Assembly: GCF_024213195.1 (NCBI RefSeq)
Contig: NZ_JANAVF010000002.1
Location: 434,001 to 498,000 of the forward strand
Reading direction: 5' to 3'
Length of the DNA: 64,000 nt
Source: Streptomyces sp. TBY4
GTDB lineage: Bacteria > Actinomycetota > Actinomycetes > Streptomycetales > Streptomycetaceae
Part shown: positions 18,419 through 26,444 of the stretch, piece by piece
Numbering within the stretch: the first letter of the stretch is position 1
Layout of the letters: each line of letters opens with the position of its first letter
Position numbers and translations under genes: made by a program
Notes under the pieces: generated by a model
Told to the model about the DNA's origin: nothing
The model's input: the letters and a program-made list of their open reading frames with translations, nothing else
Databases searched by the model: none

Positions 18419-19375
18419 GTGCTGGCCAGAACCGAAAGATCCTCGTCAGATCCCGTCCACGGTCCTCCGGCGGACCCCGATTTACCCGGTTGTCCCGGGC
18501 CCGCCCCGGACCCGACCGGCGGGGGCGGGCCGGCCGACGGGCCGACGTACCGGATCCTGGGACCCCTGGAGGTCCGCCGGGGCGGGGTGCCGTGCACGCC
18601 CAGCTCCCTGAAGCGGCGCGCCCTGCTCACGCTGCTGCTGCTGCACGCCAACCGCCGTTTCCCGATCTGCTCCCTGATCGGCGAGTTGTGGGACGACCGG
18701 CCGCCGCGCTCGGCCGTGGCGACCGTGCAGATGTACGTGTCCGGGCTGCGGCGCGTGCTCGCCCCGGAGCACAGCAGCGGGGGCGGCGACCCCCGCAGGC
18801 ACCCGCTGCTGCTCACCTCCGGCAACGGCTACCTGCTGCGCGTACAGCCGGGGGAGCTGGACCTCGACCGGTTCCGCACGCTGGCCGCGCGCGGCCGGGA
18901 ACTGCGGGCCGCAGGCCACTGCACCACCGCGGCAGAATCGTTTCACCGGGCCCTGGCCCTCTCGCGGGGCACCCCCTTCGGGGACCTTGGACCGGCCTGC
19001 CTGCCCGCGCACTACACCGTCCGGCTCGAAGAGGAGCGGCTTGCCCTCGTCCACGACCGGATCGGCGCCGACATCTGCAGTGGCCGGGCCCGCGAGGTTG
19101 TCGGTGAGCTGGAGGAACTGTGCGCGCGCCACCCGCTGCGCGAGGACTTCCACGAGCAGCTGATGCTCGCCCTGGCCGCCACGGGCCGCCGCGCCGAAGC
19201 CCTGCACGCCTACACCCGGGCCCGGCGCGCCGTGGTGGAGGACACCGGAATCGAACCGGGACCGGGCCTGCGCACGGCCCAGCAGGCCCTGCTCAGCGGG
19301 GCCCGGCCCGACAACACCCGGCACGACGGCTGCCGCCCGGCGGGCGCACTCCACCCCGTGGCGCTCGGCGGCTGA
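18419..19375 (+). CDS. SARP/AfsR-family transcriptional regulator
   Basis: A 318-residue activator. After a Pro/Gly-rich head of about 40 residues comes an OmpR-type winged helix (about 43-130), starting YRILGPLEVRRGG and including LIGELWDDRPPRSA and VQMYVSGLRRVL. A bacterial transcriptional-activation (BTAD) domain follows at about 145-300, with PLREDFHEQLMLALAATGRRAEAL typical of the family. SARPs switch on natural-product clusters. The gene converges on the RiPP-like cassette at 19.5-23.9 kb and is separated from it by two hairpins, so control of that cassette is an attractive inference. The start is GTG with GAGGGTGG upstream. Confidence 0.93.
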   Translation: MLARTERSSSDPVHGPPADPDLPGCPGPAPDPTGGGGPADGPTYRILGPLEVRRGGVPCTPSSLKRRALLTLLLLHANRRFPICSLIGELWDDRPPRSAVATVQMYVSGLRRVLAPEHSSGGGDPRRHPLLLTSGNGYLLRVQPGELDLDRFRTLAARGRELRAAGHCTTAAESFHRALALSRGTPFGDLGPACLPAHYTVRLEEERLALVHDRIGADICSGRAREVVGELEELCARHPLREDFHEQLMLALAATGRRAEALHAYTRARRAVVEDTGIEPGPGLRTAQQALLSGARPDNTRHDGCRPAGALHPVALGG

Positions 19376-19412
19376 GGGCCGCACGGACGCGCATCCGCAG
19401 GGCCACGAGTAC

Positions 19413-19456
19413 GTACGGCTGCGGGTTCGCACGACCGTACCCGCACGCAGCCGTAC
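19413..19456 (+). terminator. Hairpin downstream of the SARP gene
   Basis: GTACGGCTGCG-GGT pairs with ACCC-GCACGCAGCCGTAC, with a small bulge. It lies 38 bases after the SARP stop codon and probably ends that transcript. Confidence 0.55.
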
Positions 19457-19475
19457 ACCAGCTCGCGCAGACAGC

Positions 19476-19512
19476 AGTACGCCGGTATGCGCGCTCCGCG
19501 TACCGGCGTACT
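19476..19512 (-). terminator. Perfect 12-bp hairpin closing the RiPP-like cassette
   Basis: AGTACGCCGGTA and TACCGGCGTACT form a perfect 12-bp stem around a 13-base loop, placed 26 bases beyond the flavin-reductase stop. With the hairpin at 19413-19456 it insulates the convergent SARP gene from the cassette. Confidence 0.7.
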
Positions 19513-19537
19513 CACCCTGCTGACCCGCCTACCCCGC

Positions 19538-20089
19538 TCAGCCCCCGAGGCTCCAGTCGAGCCGCCGCCGGAAGTACACGAGGGGGTCGTCCTCCGCCAC
19601 CGCGCAGCCGACCACCTCGCCCACCACGATCACGTGGTCGCCGTGCGGGAGCACCGCCCCCGCACGGCACTTCGCGAACACCGGGACGCCCGCCAGCCGC
19701 GGCACCGTGCCGTCCCAGTCCCAGACCACGTCGGCGAACTTGTCCCCGGAGCTGCCCGCGAAGGTCCTCGCCAGCGCCGCCTGGCTGCGGGCCAGCAGGT
19801 GGACGCCGAAGTGCGCGTCCGGCCCCGCCGTGATCTCCCGGCAGGTCCGGGAGGTGCGCGCCAGCGCGACGAGCACCGACGGCGGGTCCGCGCTGTACGA
19901 GCAGACCGAGGAGACGAGCAGCCCCGAGGGCCGGCCGTCGCCCCGCCGGGCGGAGACCACCGCCACCCCCGAGACCAGCCGCGACATGGCCTCGGTGAAC
20001 GCGGCCCCGGACACGGCCCCGCCGGTCCCGCGCTCCCGCTGCACCTCCCGCTGGCGCTTCCGCTGCATCTCCTGCTGACGGAGGTCCAT
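19538..20089 (-). CDS. Flavin reductase-like flavoprotein, last gene of RiPP-like cassette
   Basis: A 183-residue protein with the split-barrel FMN-binding fold. The N-terminal FTEAMSRLVSGVAVVSAR is followed by SGLLVSSVCSYSADPPSVLVAL, and a GDHVIVVGEVVGCAV strand precedes the terminal PLVYFRRRLDW. Relatives supply reduced FMN/FAD to monooxygenases or bind flavin directly. The start (ATG 20089) lies eight bases after the TPR gene stop, so it belongs to the same operon; the first 25 residues, rich in Gln and Arg, are atypical and a later GTG could be the true start. In this context it may supply the redox step in maturing the short peptide encoded at the head of the operon, which is inference. 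Confidence 0.85.
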   Translation of the reverse strand: MDLRQQEMQRKRQREVQRERGTGGAVSGAAFTEAMSRLVSGVAVVSARRGDGRPSGLLVSSVCSYSADPPSVLVALARTSRTCREITAGPDAHFGVHLLARSQAALARTFAGSSGDKFADVVWDWDGTVPRLAGVPVFAKCRAGAVLPHGDHVIVVGEVVGCAVAEDDPLVYFRRRLDWSLGG

Positions 20090-20097
20090 CCCGGCCC

Positions 20098-22239
20098 CTA
20101 CGATTGCGCGCGCTCGGTCGCGCGCAGGCAGGTCTCCCGGCGGCTGCGGGCCTCTTCGTCGTCGGTGACGGCGAGGACGGCGTCGAAGTCCGCCACAGCC
20201 TGGACCAGGCTGCCCGCCGCCTCGTGGACCACGCCCCGGTTGAACCGGAACTCTGGCCGGCCCTCCAGCTCCACCGCCCGGTTGAAATCGGCCAGTGCGG
20301 TGGCCAGATCGCCTTCCCCATAGGCGAGTTCGCCCCTGATCGCCCAGGCCTCGGCCAGCTTCGGATCGTGGCGCAGGGCCGCGTCGAGGGAGTCGCGGGC
20401 CTCGGACGTACGGCCCTCTTCCCCCCACAACCGGCCCTGGAGGCAGAGTAGATGGGGGTGCTCGGCGTCGACCAGCAGCCCGGCTTCGACATCGGCCAGG
20501 GCCGCCTTGGCCTCGCCCTGGTCGGCGAGCAGGCCCGCGCGGGCGAGGAGGGCCTCCAAGTTGCCCGGCTCCAGTTCGAGGGCCCGGTCGAAGTCGGCCA
20601 GTGCGCCGTCGAGGTCGCCGAGTTCGAGCCGGGCCTCGCCGCGGTTGTAGTGCACCTCGGGGAAGGGCGATTCCAGGGCGATGGCCTGCTCGTAGTCGGC
20701 TATGGCCTCCTCGATGCGGCCGAGCCGGCGGAGCATGCTCCCGCGGTTGAAGTAGTGGTCGGCGAAGTCGTGGTCCATGTCCATGATGGAGGCGTAGTCC
20801 TCGAGGGCGTCCTCCAGCCGGCCGCTCATGCCGTTGACCTGGGCGCGGTTGTAGCGCAGGCCGACGCGGTGCCAGGTCCGCTCGCCGATACCGAGCTCGC
20901 GGTCGAGCCGCTCGATGCCCTCGTCCAGCAGCCGCAGGGCCTCGTCGATGCGGCCGGCGCGGACCTCGACCAGGGCCAGGCCGTTGCGGTTGAACACGGA
21001 GAAGAAGGCGCGTTCCTTCAGGTCCGGCAGCAAGTCCGAGATCGCGATGGCCTGGTTGACGTACGCGCGGGCCCTGCGCTCGTCGCGCAGCTCCGGCGGG
21101 AAGTGGCGGGCGTACAGCATGCCCGTCTCGTAGGCGAGGCTCATGTGGTGCTTGGGCATGGTGGTCTGCGAGCGCGCCTCCTCCTGGACGACGGCGGACT
21201 CCTCCGGCCGTCCGGCGGCGGCCAGGCACACGCCCGTCTCGCGGGTGAAGGGCCACCAGAGTTCGGGCCGCACGTCGGGGCCCGTACGGTGGCGGCCCTC
21301 CTCGCCCATCTCCGCCGCCGCGTGGTAGAAGCCCAGGTACTTGCAGCGGAGCTGGGCCGAGCGCAGGGCGTCGAGTCCGGCGCCGTCGCCGTCGCTGCCG
21401 CGCAGCAGGTGGTAGGGGAGGGTGCCCAGCCGGAGCGAGGGCTCCTCCTCGGCGCGGGCGGCGACCTCCTCGGCCCGGCGGTCGTGCAGGGCGGCGCGCT
21501 CGGGGCCGGTGAGGGCCTCGTACGCGGCGCGCAGTGCGGGCTCGTCGCTGATGCAGTCGCCGGCCACGTACCGGGCGGCGGCATCGGCCAGGCTGCCGGA
21601 CCCGGCGCCGTCGGGGGCCGGCCCGTCGGGCTCGGCGCCCGAGGGGGCCCCGGGGCGGTGGACGCGGGTGGTGCGCACGGCGAGTTCCGCGGGCAGGGAC
21701 ACGGAGACCATGCCCGGCGGATCTTCGAGCTCCGCGGTGTCGGTGGCGACGACCAGGGTCAGGAGCTCGGCGGGGATCCGGCGCAGGGCGGCGGCGAGGA
21801 ACTCGTGGTCGGTGACGTCGGCGTGCTGCACGTTCTCCACGACGAGGGTGCGCGGGCCGTCCCCGGATCCGGGGAGGGCCGCGAGCAGGAAGTCCACGAT
21901 CCCGTGCGAGACGCGCAGCGAGTGCAGCCGGGCCGGGTAGCGGCTGGCCTCGCCGGGTGCATTGGCTATCTTCTCCAGGGCGCGGATCCTCTGCGGTACG
22001 AGGGGCGCCAGTTCCGGGGTGCTCTCCTGGAGCTCGATGTAGTGGCGGGCGGCCAGTTCGGGCATGCGGCGCAGCGCCTCGGGGGCGACCTGGCGCAGCA
22101 GGGCGCCCGCCGCGGAGTAGGGGCCGCGCAACCGCCGGTGCGCGTCGACCACGGCCAGGGGGGCGGGCAGGCCGAGTCCGGCCCGCAGGCGGTCGCGTTC
22201 GCGGCGCAGGGGCGCCGCGATCCAGTAGTGGCCGGTCAT
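20098..22239 (-). CDS. TPR protein with degenerate STAND-ATPase-like N-terminus
   Basis: A 713-residue soluble protein. The first 240 residues contain LVVENVQHADVTDHEFLAA and LTLVVATDTAEL, resembling the Walker B and sensor strands of LuxR/STAND ATPases, but no Walker A was found. From about 290 onwards the chain is helical, and at about 450-705 there are at least seven TPR units ending in phrases such as ALADFDRALELEPGNLEALL and EAIADYEQAIALES. It probably acts as a scaffold or chaperone that gathers partners, for example the precursor peptide, protease and flavoprotein encoded alongside. AAGGAG sits five bases before the ATG. A 211-base gap separates it from the protease gene upstream. Confidence 0.82.
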   Translation of the reverse strand: MTGHYWIAAPLRRERDRLRAGLGLPAPLAVVDAHRRLRGPYSAAGALLRQVAPEALRRMPELAARHYIELQESTPELAPLVPQRIRALEKIANAPGEASRYPARLHSLRVSHGIVDFLLAALPGSGDGPRTLVVENVQHADVTDHEFLAAALRRIPAELLTLVVATDTAELEDPPGMVSVSLPAELAVRTTRVHRPGAPSGAEPDGPAPDGAGSGSLADAAARYVAGDCISDEPALRAAYEALTGPERAALHDRRAEEVAARAEEEPSLRLGTLPYHLLRGSDGDGAGLDALRSAQLRCKYLGFYHAAAEMGEEGRHRTGPDVRPELWWPFTRETGVCLAAAGRPEESAVVQEEARSQTTMPKHHMSLAYETGMLYARHFPPELRDERRARAYVNQAIAISDLLPDLKERAFFSVFNRNGLALVEVRAGRIDEALRLLDEGIERLDRELGIGERTWHRVGLRYNRAQVNGMSGRLEDALEDYASIMDMDHDFADHYFNRGSMLRRLGRIEEAIADYEQAIALESPFPEVHYNRGEARLELGDLDGALADFDRALELEPGNLEALLARAGLLADQGEAKAALADVEAGLLVDAEHPHLLCLQGRLWGEEGRTSEARDSLDAALRHDPKLAEAWAIRGELAYGEGDLATALADFNRAVELEGRPEFRFNRGVVHEAAGSLVQAVADFDAVLAVTDDEEARSRRETCLRATERAQS

Positions 22240-22450
22240 CAGGACTCCTTCGTGGATTCCGCGGCCTTCGGGCCGGGGAGGATACGGAGCTCCCGCGTTG
22301 CGGGACAGGGGGAGCCGGTTCGCCTGCTGGGTGGAGCGGTCGGGGGATCGCGGCCGGAGTCCTGGCGAAGCGGGTGGTCACCGACGCGAAGCGAATGCCC
22401 GGGCGGGCGTGGCTCGTCGAGGTGGGGGGCCGAGCCGACGGGGGCGTCCG

Positions 22451-23680
22451 TCAGCCGATGACGTGGTGGGTGCGGGAGGAGCGGGAGGTGCGGGCGCGCA
22501 GGCGCTCCCGGGCGGCGATCCAGATCGTGAGGGCGGTCTGCCAGAAGGCCATGATGAGGAAGGTCGAGGAGTCCAGCAGCTCGACCCAGCTGGAGTCCTC
22601 GCCGCCGAAGCGGCTGACGGCTCCGGAGATCATCTCCACGAAGACGGGGGCGAGGGCCAGCAGGAAGGTGCTGAGGCTGAAGGTGTAGCCGGCCACGATC
22701 AGCCAGGAGTACCAGCGGGCGGCCCGGCGGTCTACGGGGTGCCACAGGGATTCGTCCGCCAGCCCCTCGGTGCGCCCGCGCAGCCGCAGGAAGCGGTTGC
22801 GCAGCAGGCGTACGGACGTGGTGTGCAGGTCCACGCAGCCGAGCATGGTGGTGATCAGCACGTACACGTCGGTGCGCAGGTAGAGGAAGAACTGCCACAG
22901 CACCCGCAGCACAGCGGCGAAGGCCACCGCGAGGCAGACGCGGCTGGCGGTGGTTTCGGCACCGCCGGGGCCGCGGGCGGCGTCGGCGACGGTGATGAGG
23001 AGGGAGACGAGGACGACGTCGACGACCATCCCGGCGACGATCGGCAGGTAGCGCTTGCGGCGTTCCACGGCGACGAGCCCGTCCAGGGCCGTTTCGACCA
23101 CGAGGAAGTAGAAGCGGTGCGACAGCCTGGTCTTGGAGCCGATGCCCAGACGCCGGGCGGCCAAGGCGTGGAAGGCCTCGTGGATGGCGATCAGGGGTAC
23201 CGCGGCTACCAGCATGACCAGGCTGATGACGGCGTAGTACTCGCTGAACAGCATGTCTTCCGCGGCCGGTACGAGGTCCGGGGAGCGGATCATGCACCAG
23301 AGCGCCCAGGCGGTGATCAGCCCATAGCAGATCCAGGCGGGCGGGGAGAACAGGGCGCGGCCGAGCCGCTGCCAGCGCACCGGGCCCGTCTGCGCGGGCT
23401 CCTCGCCCTCCTCGCGGACGAAGCCGAGTTCGCGCAGGGCGCCGATGATGTCGTCGATGTCGACCTGTTCGCCGTACTCGGCGGAGTACCAGTCGGCGGC
23501 CTGCGACGGGGTGGCGCCGGCCTCGAGGCGGCGCACGAGGTGGGCGCCGTCGACCGGGAAGATCCCGTAGGAGTCCGTGTCGGGCCGCCCGATGGTGACC
23601 TCTTCGCCGTCCTCCAGGTAGACCAGCGGGTGGAACGGCAGGGGCGTGTCCGCCTCACTGCGGATGCCGTGCTCCGGCAT
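22451..23680 (-). CDS. PqqD-like domain fused to M50-type membrane zinc protease
   Basis: A 409-residue protein. Residues about 18-95 form a PqqD-like winged-helix domain (leader-peptide recognition fold) containing YGIFPVDGAHLVRRL and DDIIGALRELGFV. The rest has about eight membrane helices. IHEAFHALAARRLGIG at about 166-181 holds the HExxH zinc motif within a helix, as in site-2-type proteases; Asp221 in a later helix is a candidate third ligand. Such fusions are associated with short-peptide maturation and export. GGGAGG precedes the ATG. The gene directly follows the 26-codon precursor-like gene, with a long stem-loop between them, so leader cleavage of that peptide in the membrane is the natural hypothesis. 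Confidence 0.86.
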   Translation of the reverse strand: MPEHGIRSEADTPLPFHPLVYLEDGEEVTIGRPDTDSYGIFPVDGAHLVRRLEAGATPSQAADWYSAEYGEQVDIDDIIGALRELGFVREEGEEPAQTGPVRWQRLGRALFSPPAWICYGLITAWALWCMIRSPDLVPAAEDMLFSEYYAVISLVMLVAAVPLIAIHEAFHALAARRLGIGSKTRLSHRFYFLVVETALDGLVAVERRKRYLPIVAGMVVDVVLVSLLITVADAARGPGGAETTASRVCLAVAFAAVLRVLWQFFLYLRTDVYVLITTMLGCVDLHTTSVRLLRNRFLRLRGRTEGLADESLWHPVDRRAARWYSWLIVAGYTFSLSTFLLALAPVFVEMISGAVSRFGGEDSSWVELLDSSTFLIMAFWQTALTIWIAARERLRARTSRSSRTHHVIG

Positions 23681-23737
23681 GGGGCCTCCCTCGGCTTGCG
23701 GTCCGGACCGGCCGCGGGCAGGGCCCGCCGCCCGGGA

Positions 23738-23798
23738 GGCGCCGTCGTGCCGACGGACGGCCCGAGTCGCCTCGGGCGGTCCGGGGCACGACGGCGCC
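23738..23798 (-). terminator. Long stem-loop between precursor-like gene and protease gene (attenuator or processing site)
   Basis: GGCGCCGTCGTGCC pairs perfectly over 14 bp with GGCACGACGGCGCC. Inside lies a second stem, CCCGAG-TCGC-CTCGGG, flanked by GGAC/GTCC, giving one extended hairpin of about 61 nucleotides. It lies 43 bases after the small peptide stop and 57 bases before the protease start. A partial terminator here would let the peptide transcript exceed that of the maturation genes, a common design in bacteriocin operons. Confidence 0.75.
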
Positions 23799-23840
23799 GG
23801 GCCCCGGCCGATCAGGTGCCGGGGCTCAACTCGGCCAGGA

Positions 23841-23921
23841 TCAGCTCGGGTTGGTGTAGACGTCGCACGCCGAGGAGGTCAGACGGACCGGACCGGCCTT
23901 GCGGACCTGGATCTTCTTCAT
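23841..23921 (-). CDS. Candidate RiPP precursor peptide (26 residues)
   Basis: The ORF encodes 26 residues beginning MKKIQVRKAGPVRL and ending TSSACDVYTNPS. The start is decided by AAGGAG placed seven bases before the ATG. The frame stays open upstream to another ATG at about 23963, but that has no ribosome site. The basic N-terminal half looks like a leader. The C-terminal half is rich in Ser, Thr, Cys, Asp, Asn and Tyr, typical of a modified core with a single Cys. It heads an operon with a PqqD-M50 protease, a TPR protein and a flavin reductase-like protein. The function is inferred; it is not a peptide family I can name. Confidence 0.72.
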   Translation of the reverse strand: MKKIQVRKAGPVRLTSSACDVYTNPS

Positions 23922-23994
23922 GGGAATCTCCTTCACATCAGTGGGTGATGCGGACGTGCCCATCCTGGCGAGGGCCGCCATCGTTTCCCCAAAT

Positions 23995-24350
23995 CTCCGC
24001 CAAACGCTTCACGGGGCGCGCACGAGGCGGTCGACCGGGAGCGGGAGCGGATCGACGCCGTGTACGGGCTCCCGGCCCAGCTGCTGGGCGGGCGCGCCCG
24101 GGCGACATCGCCCTGCCCGACAGCTCCACCCACGCCTGGAGCTCCGCCTTCTACGCCCTCGCGGACCTGATCGACGAGCGCACCCGGCTGGTCGGCGTGG
24201 CCCACGTCCCGACCAGCGGCGGGCTCGTCAACCCGGCCGCGCGGATCGCAGAGATCCCCCGGGCCGCCGGGGGTCCCCTACCTGCTCGACGCCACCCAGT
24301 CGGTCGGGCAGTTCCCCGTGGACGTCGAGGCGCTCGGCTGCGACATGAGC
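23995..24350 (+). pseudogene. Remnant of a class V (PLP) aminotransferase
   Basis: Three frames carry consecutive pieces of one protein. They read EAVDRERERIDAVYGLPAQLLGG, then DSSTHAWSSAFYALADLIDERTRLVGVAHVPTSGGLVNPAARI, then PYLLDATQSVGQFPVDVEALGCDM. The last contains the DATQSVGQ block around the PLP-binding Asp. The segments are joined by frameshifts and an apparent internal deletion, and the catalytic-lysine part is missing. It lies just upstream of and divergent from the RiPP-like operon, so it could be a lost tailoring gene or an unrelated relic. Confidence 0.7.
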
Positions 24351-24525
24351 AGGCCAACCGTCTCATCGAGGCGGGATAGGGGCGGGAGAAACTGGTGGCC
24401 GCGTGCGCGTCGTAGCGAGGCGCGCACGGTCTGGGTGTCGGCCTGTGGCTCCTGAAGGCAGATCCGACGGAGGCACCGGTCAACCCGAACTCCAGCTGCG
24501 TTGCCGAGGTCGAGCTGCTGCTTCC

Positions 24526-25617
24526 TCAAGGGCGGCGGTCACGCGTCTTGCCGACTGCTTCCAGGATGTGTACGGCTGCGGTCCGGAGCTGAGGCCGCTC
24601 TCGCACGAAGCGGCGGACAGCACGTGCAGGCTCGCGGCTGAACCAGTGGAGAGCCGCACCGGGACTGCGCCGCAGAAGAGCGCCTTCATGAACCGTCAGC
24701 TCTCCTGTTTTGAGGGAATCCTTGTAGGCGGCGTCACCTCTGCCGAGGTCGAGCATTTCGATGCCGGCGGCAGCAGCCGCCTCGATCGTGCGGAGATGGA
24801 GAACGAGACCGGGGGAGAACTGGGCGAAACCCCGGTCGTAGGCGGGGAACCAGTACGACAGCACGGTGCGTGAGCGCAGCCCGAAGTGCGCGGCGACAGG
24901 CCTGTCGCCTGCGTAGAGCACCGATAACAGGCCCGAACAGTCGGGTGTGTCCGTGTTGGCCAGGATGCTTACCAGGTTGTTGATCCAATTCTGGGCGAAT
25001 CGGTCGCGCCGGCCTGTACGGCGGTACTGGGCGGATTTCCATGCCACCAGCGTCCGCAAGGCCGCCGGATCTCGTTCGTCGAACACGAACCTCAGCGGCC
25101 CGACCCGGCGTCCCAGCCGGCGGTCCTGCGCCCGGGTCGACTTCAGGAACGTGCGGGAGCGTGTTCGGAGCAGGTTCTCGTAGTGGGTGTAGCCGCCGCT
25201 GAGATCGATGACGGGGGAGGCGAATCGCCCTGTGGCGAACGGCAGGAACAGGTCCTGGCCGCTTTCGAGATGGTTGAACTCCCAGACGCTCAGGGAGCTG
25301 GCGCGCAGGAGTTGGTGCGGATCCACGTGTACGTCGGGGTGCAGGACGGCGCCTTGGCAGTCGGAAACGCCCAGGCCGATCGCACGGCCGCGGCCCCACC
25401 GGCCCCGCTCGAAGGGGAAGAAGCCGGCGGGCTCGCCGTCTTGGCGCACGACCGCGACCCTGGCGCCCGGCCGGACACGGCCGACCGTCTGGCAGAACTC
25501 AGGGCTCATGAAGGGATTGGCGACGGGCGCCGTCCTGGCCCGCAGCGCGCTCCACAACTGCAGGTCTGTCGGGCTCATGTCGGCAGGGTGCAGCACGTCG
25601 ATGCGTTGATTGGGCAC
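24526..25617 (-). CDS. FemAB/CelD-like GNAT acetyltransferase
   Basis: A 363-residue protein of the BcsL/CelD GNAT group (FemAB-related fold). NPFMSPEFCQTVGRVRPGA lies near the N-terminus and GEPAGFFPFERGRWGRG in the first half. In the second half, DRPVAAHFGLRSRTVLSYWFPAYD followed by GLVLHLRTIEAAAAAGIEMLDLGRGDAAYKDSL is characteristic of enzymes that transfer acyl or aminoacyl groups during polysaccharide or peptide assembly. The GTG start at 25617 follows GGAG at seven bases and is preferred to the much longer open frame. It is the only intact gene in a 3.7-kb zone of remnants, so it may be mobile-island cargo or a survivor. Confidence 0.82.
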   Translation of the reverse strand: MPNQRIDVLHPADMSPTDLQLWSALRARTAPVANPFMSPEFCQTVGRVRPGARVAVVRQDGEPAGFFPFERGRWGRGRAIGLGVSDCQGAVLHPDVHVDPHQLLRASSLSVWEFNHLESGQDLFLPFATGRFASPVIDLSGGYTHYENLLRTRSRTFLKSTRAQDRRLGRRVGPLRFVFDERDPAALRTLVAWKSAQYRRTGRRDRFAQNWINNLVSILANTDTPDCSGLLSVLYAGDRPVAAHFGLRSRTVLSYWFPAYDRGFAQFSPGLVLHLRTIEAAAAAGIEMLDLGRGDAAYKDSLKTGELTVHEGALLRRSPGAALHWFSREPARAVRRFVRERPQLRTAAVHILEAVGKTRDRRP

Positions 25618-26444
25618 GTCGGCTCCTGGTTCATTGGATTGCTCGCGGGGCCGTGGGCCGACCTGCCCACACGAGCGGTGGGTAGCGGCCGGGCCGGGCA
25701 CAACCGCCGCACGGGCAAGGCCCCGGCCTGCGTCAGCGGCCCGCGCGGGGTCCCCCCTCCGGCTGCCCAGCTCGATGGCGAAGTGGCGTCGAGACGAGTG
25801 GGCTCCCATGGCCTCGCGACTGCCGAAGTGTCGGACAGCTGCAGGCGGCGACGCCGAGGCCGACCGCGGCGCACCACCGTGTCGGCCAGGAGGGCTTCGC
25901 GAGAGGGCGCACCTGTCCGAATGCTTCGAAAGCCGACGGACGGCCGTGGATCCCGCGAGCCGTTCGGGGTGATCCAGGGGACGAAGGGAGCGCCCAGACG
26001 TACGGCAAGGGAATCTAGCTCGCCTTGCACGGAGCTCCGGTGCCGTGGGCAGGTGGTGTCGACCATGCGCAGTGTCCAGCCGAAGACGGCCGTCAGCGCG
26101 AGACCATCTCCCAGGTGACCGAACCATCAGCGGGTGCTTGCCTGGGCGACGGCCATGGCACTCAGGTCGGTGGTCAGTGAACTTCTCCTTCCGGTTCGCG
26201 GCAAGGCTGCGGCGAACACGACAGTAAAGGGGGCAGCCCACGTCACACTTCTTCCGGACGCCGAAGCGAAGCGAGGGAGAAGAGGTGGGTGAAAGAAGAA
26301 GGAGCGCGCAGTCATGACCGTACCCATACTGGTCGAGAGGGTGCGTGCGGCGGCCTGGAACAAGAAGGCTGGTGTATCCGAACCTTCGCTCTAGGCCCCC
26401 TTCTAAGGGATTAGCCTGGCCGCGTAGCCCCCAGACGGCGTGCC
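25618..26444. other. Gene-poor stretch with one unassigned coding-like remnant
   Basis: About 830 bases without an intact gene. On the minus strand, between about 25950 and 26120, a frame reading ALTAVFGWTLRMVDTT and then VRLGAPFVPWITPNG has plausible residue composition but no family I recognise. The rest shows weaker codon bias than the neighbours, consistent with decayed DNA. No insertion sequence ends or direct repeats were seen. Confidence 0.4.

Noticed and set aside
19538..22381. 947-residue fusion ending in a flavin reductase
   Set aside because: The first 760 residues are an Arg/Pro-rich out-of-frame reading of the TPR gene; only the last 183 residues are a real protein.
23841..23963. 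Longer 40-residue form of the precursor-like peptide starting at an upstream ATG
   Set aside because: That ATG has no ribosome site, while AAGGAG is ideally placed before the inner ATG.
23995..24350. Functional aminotransferase acting in the peptide cassette
   Set aside because: Frameshifts, internal deletion and loss of the lysine-bearing half make it non-functional.
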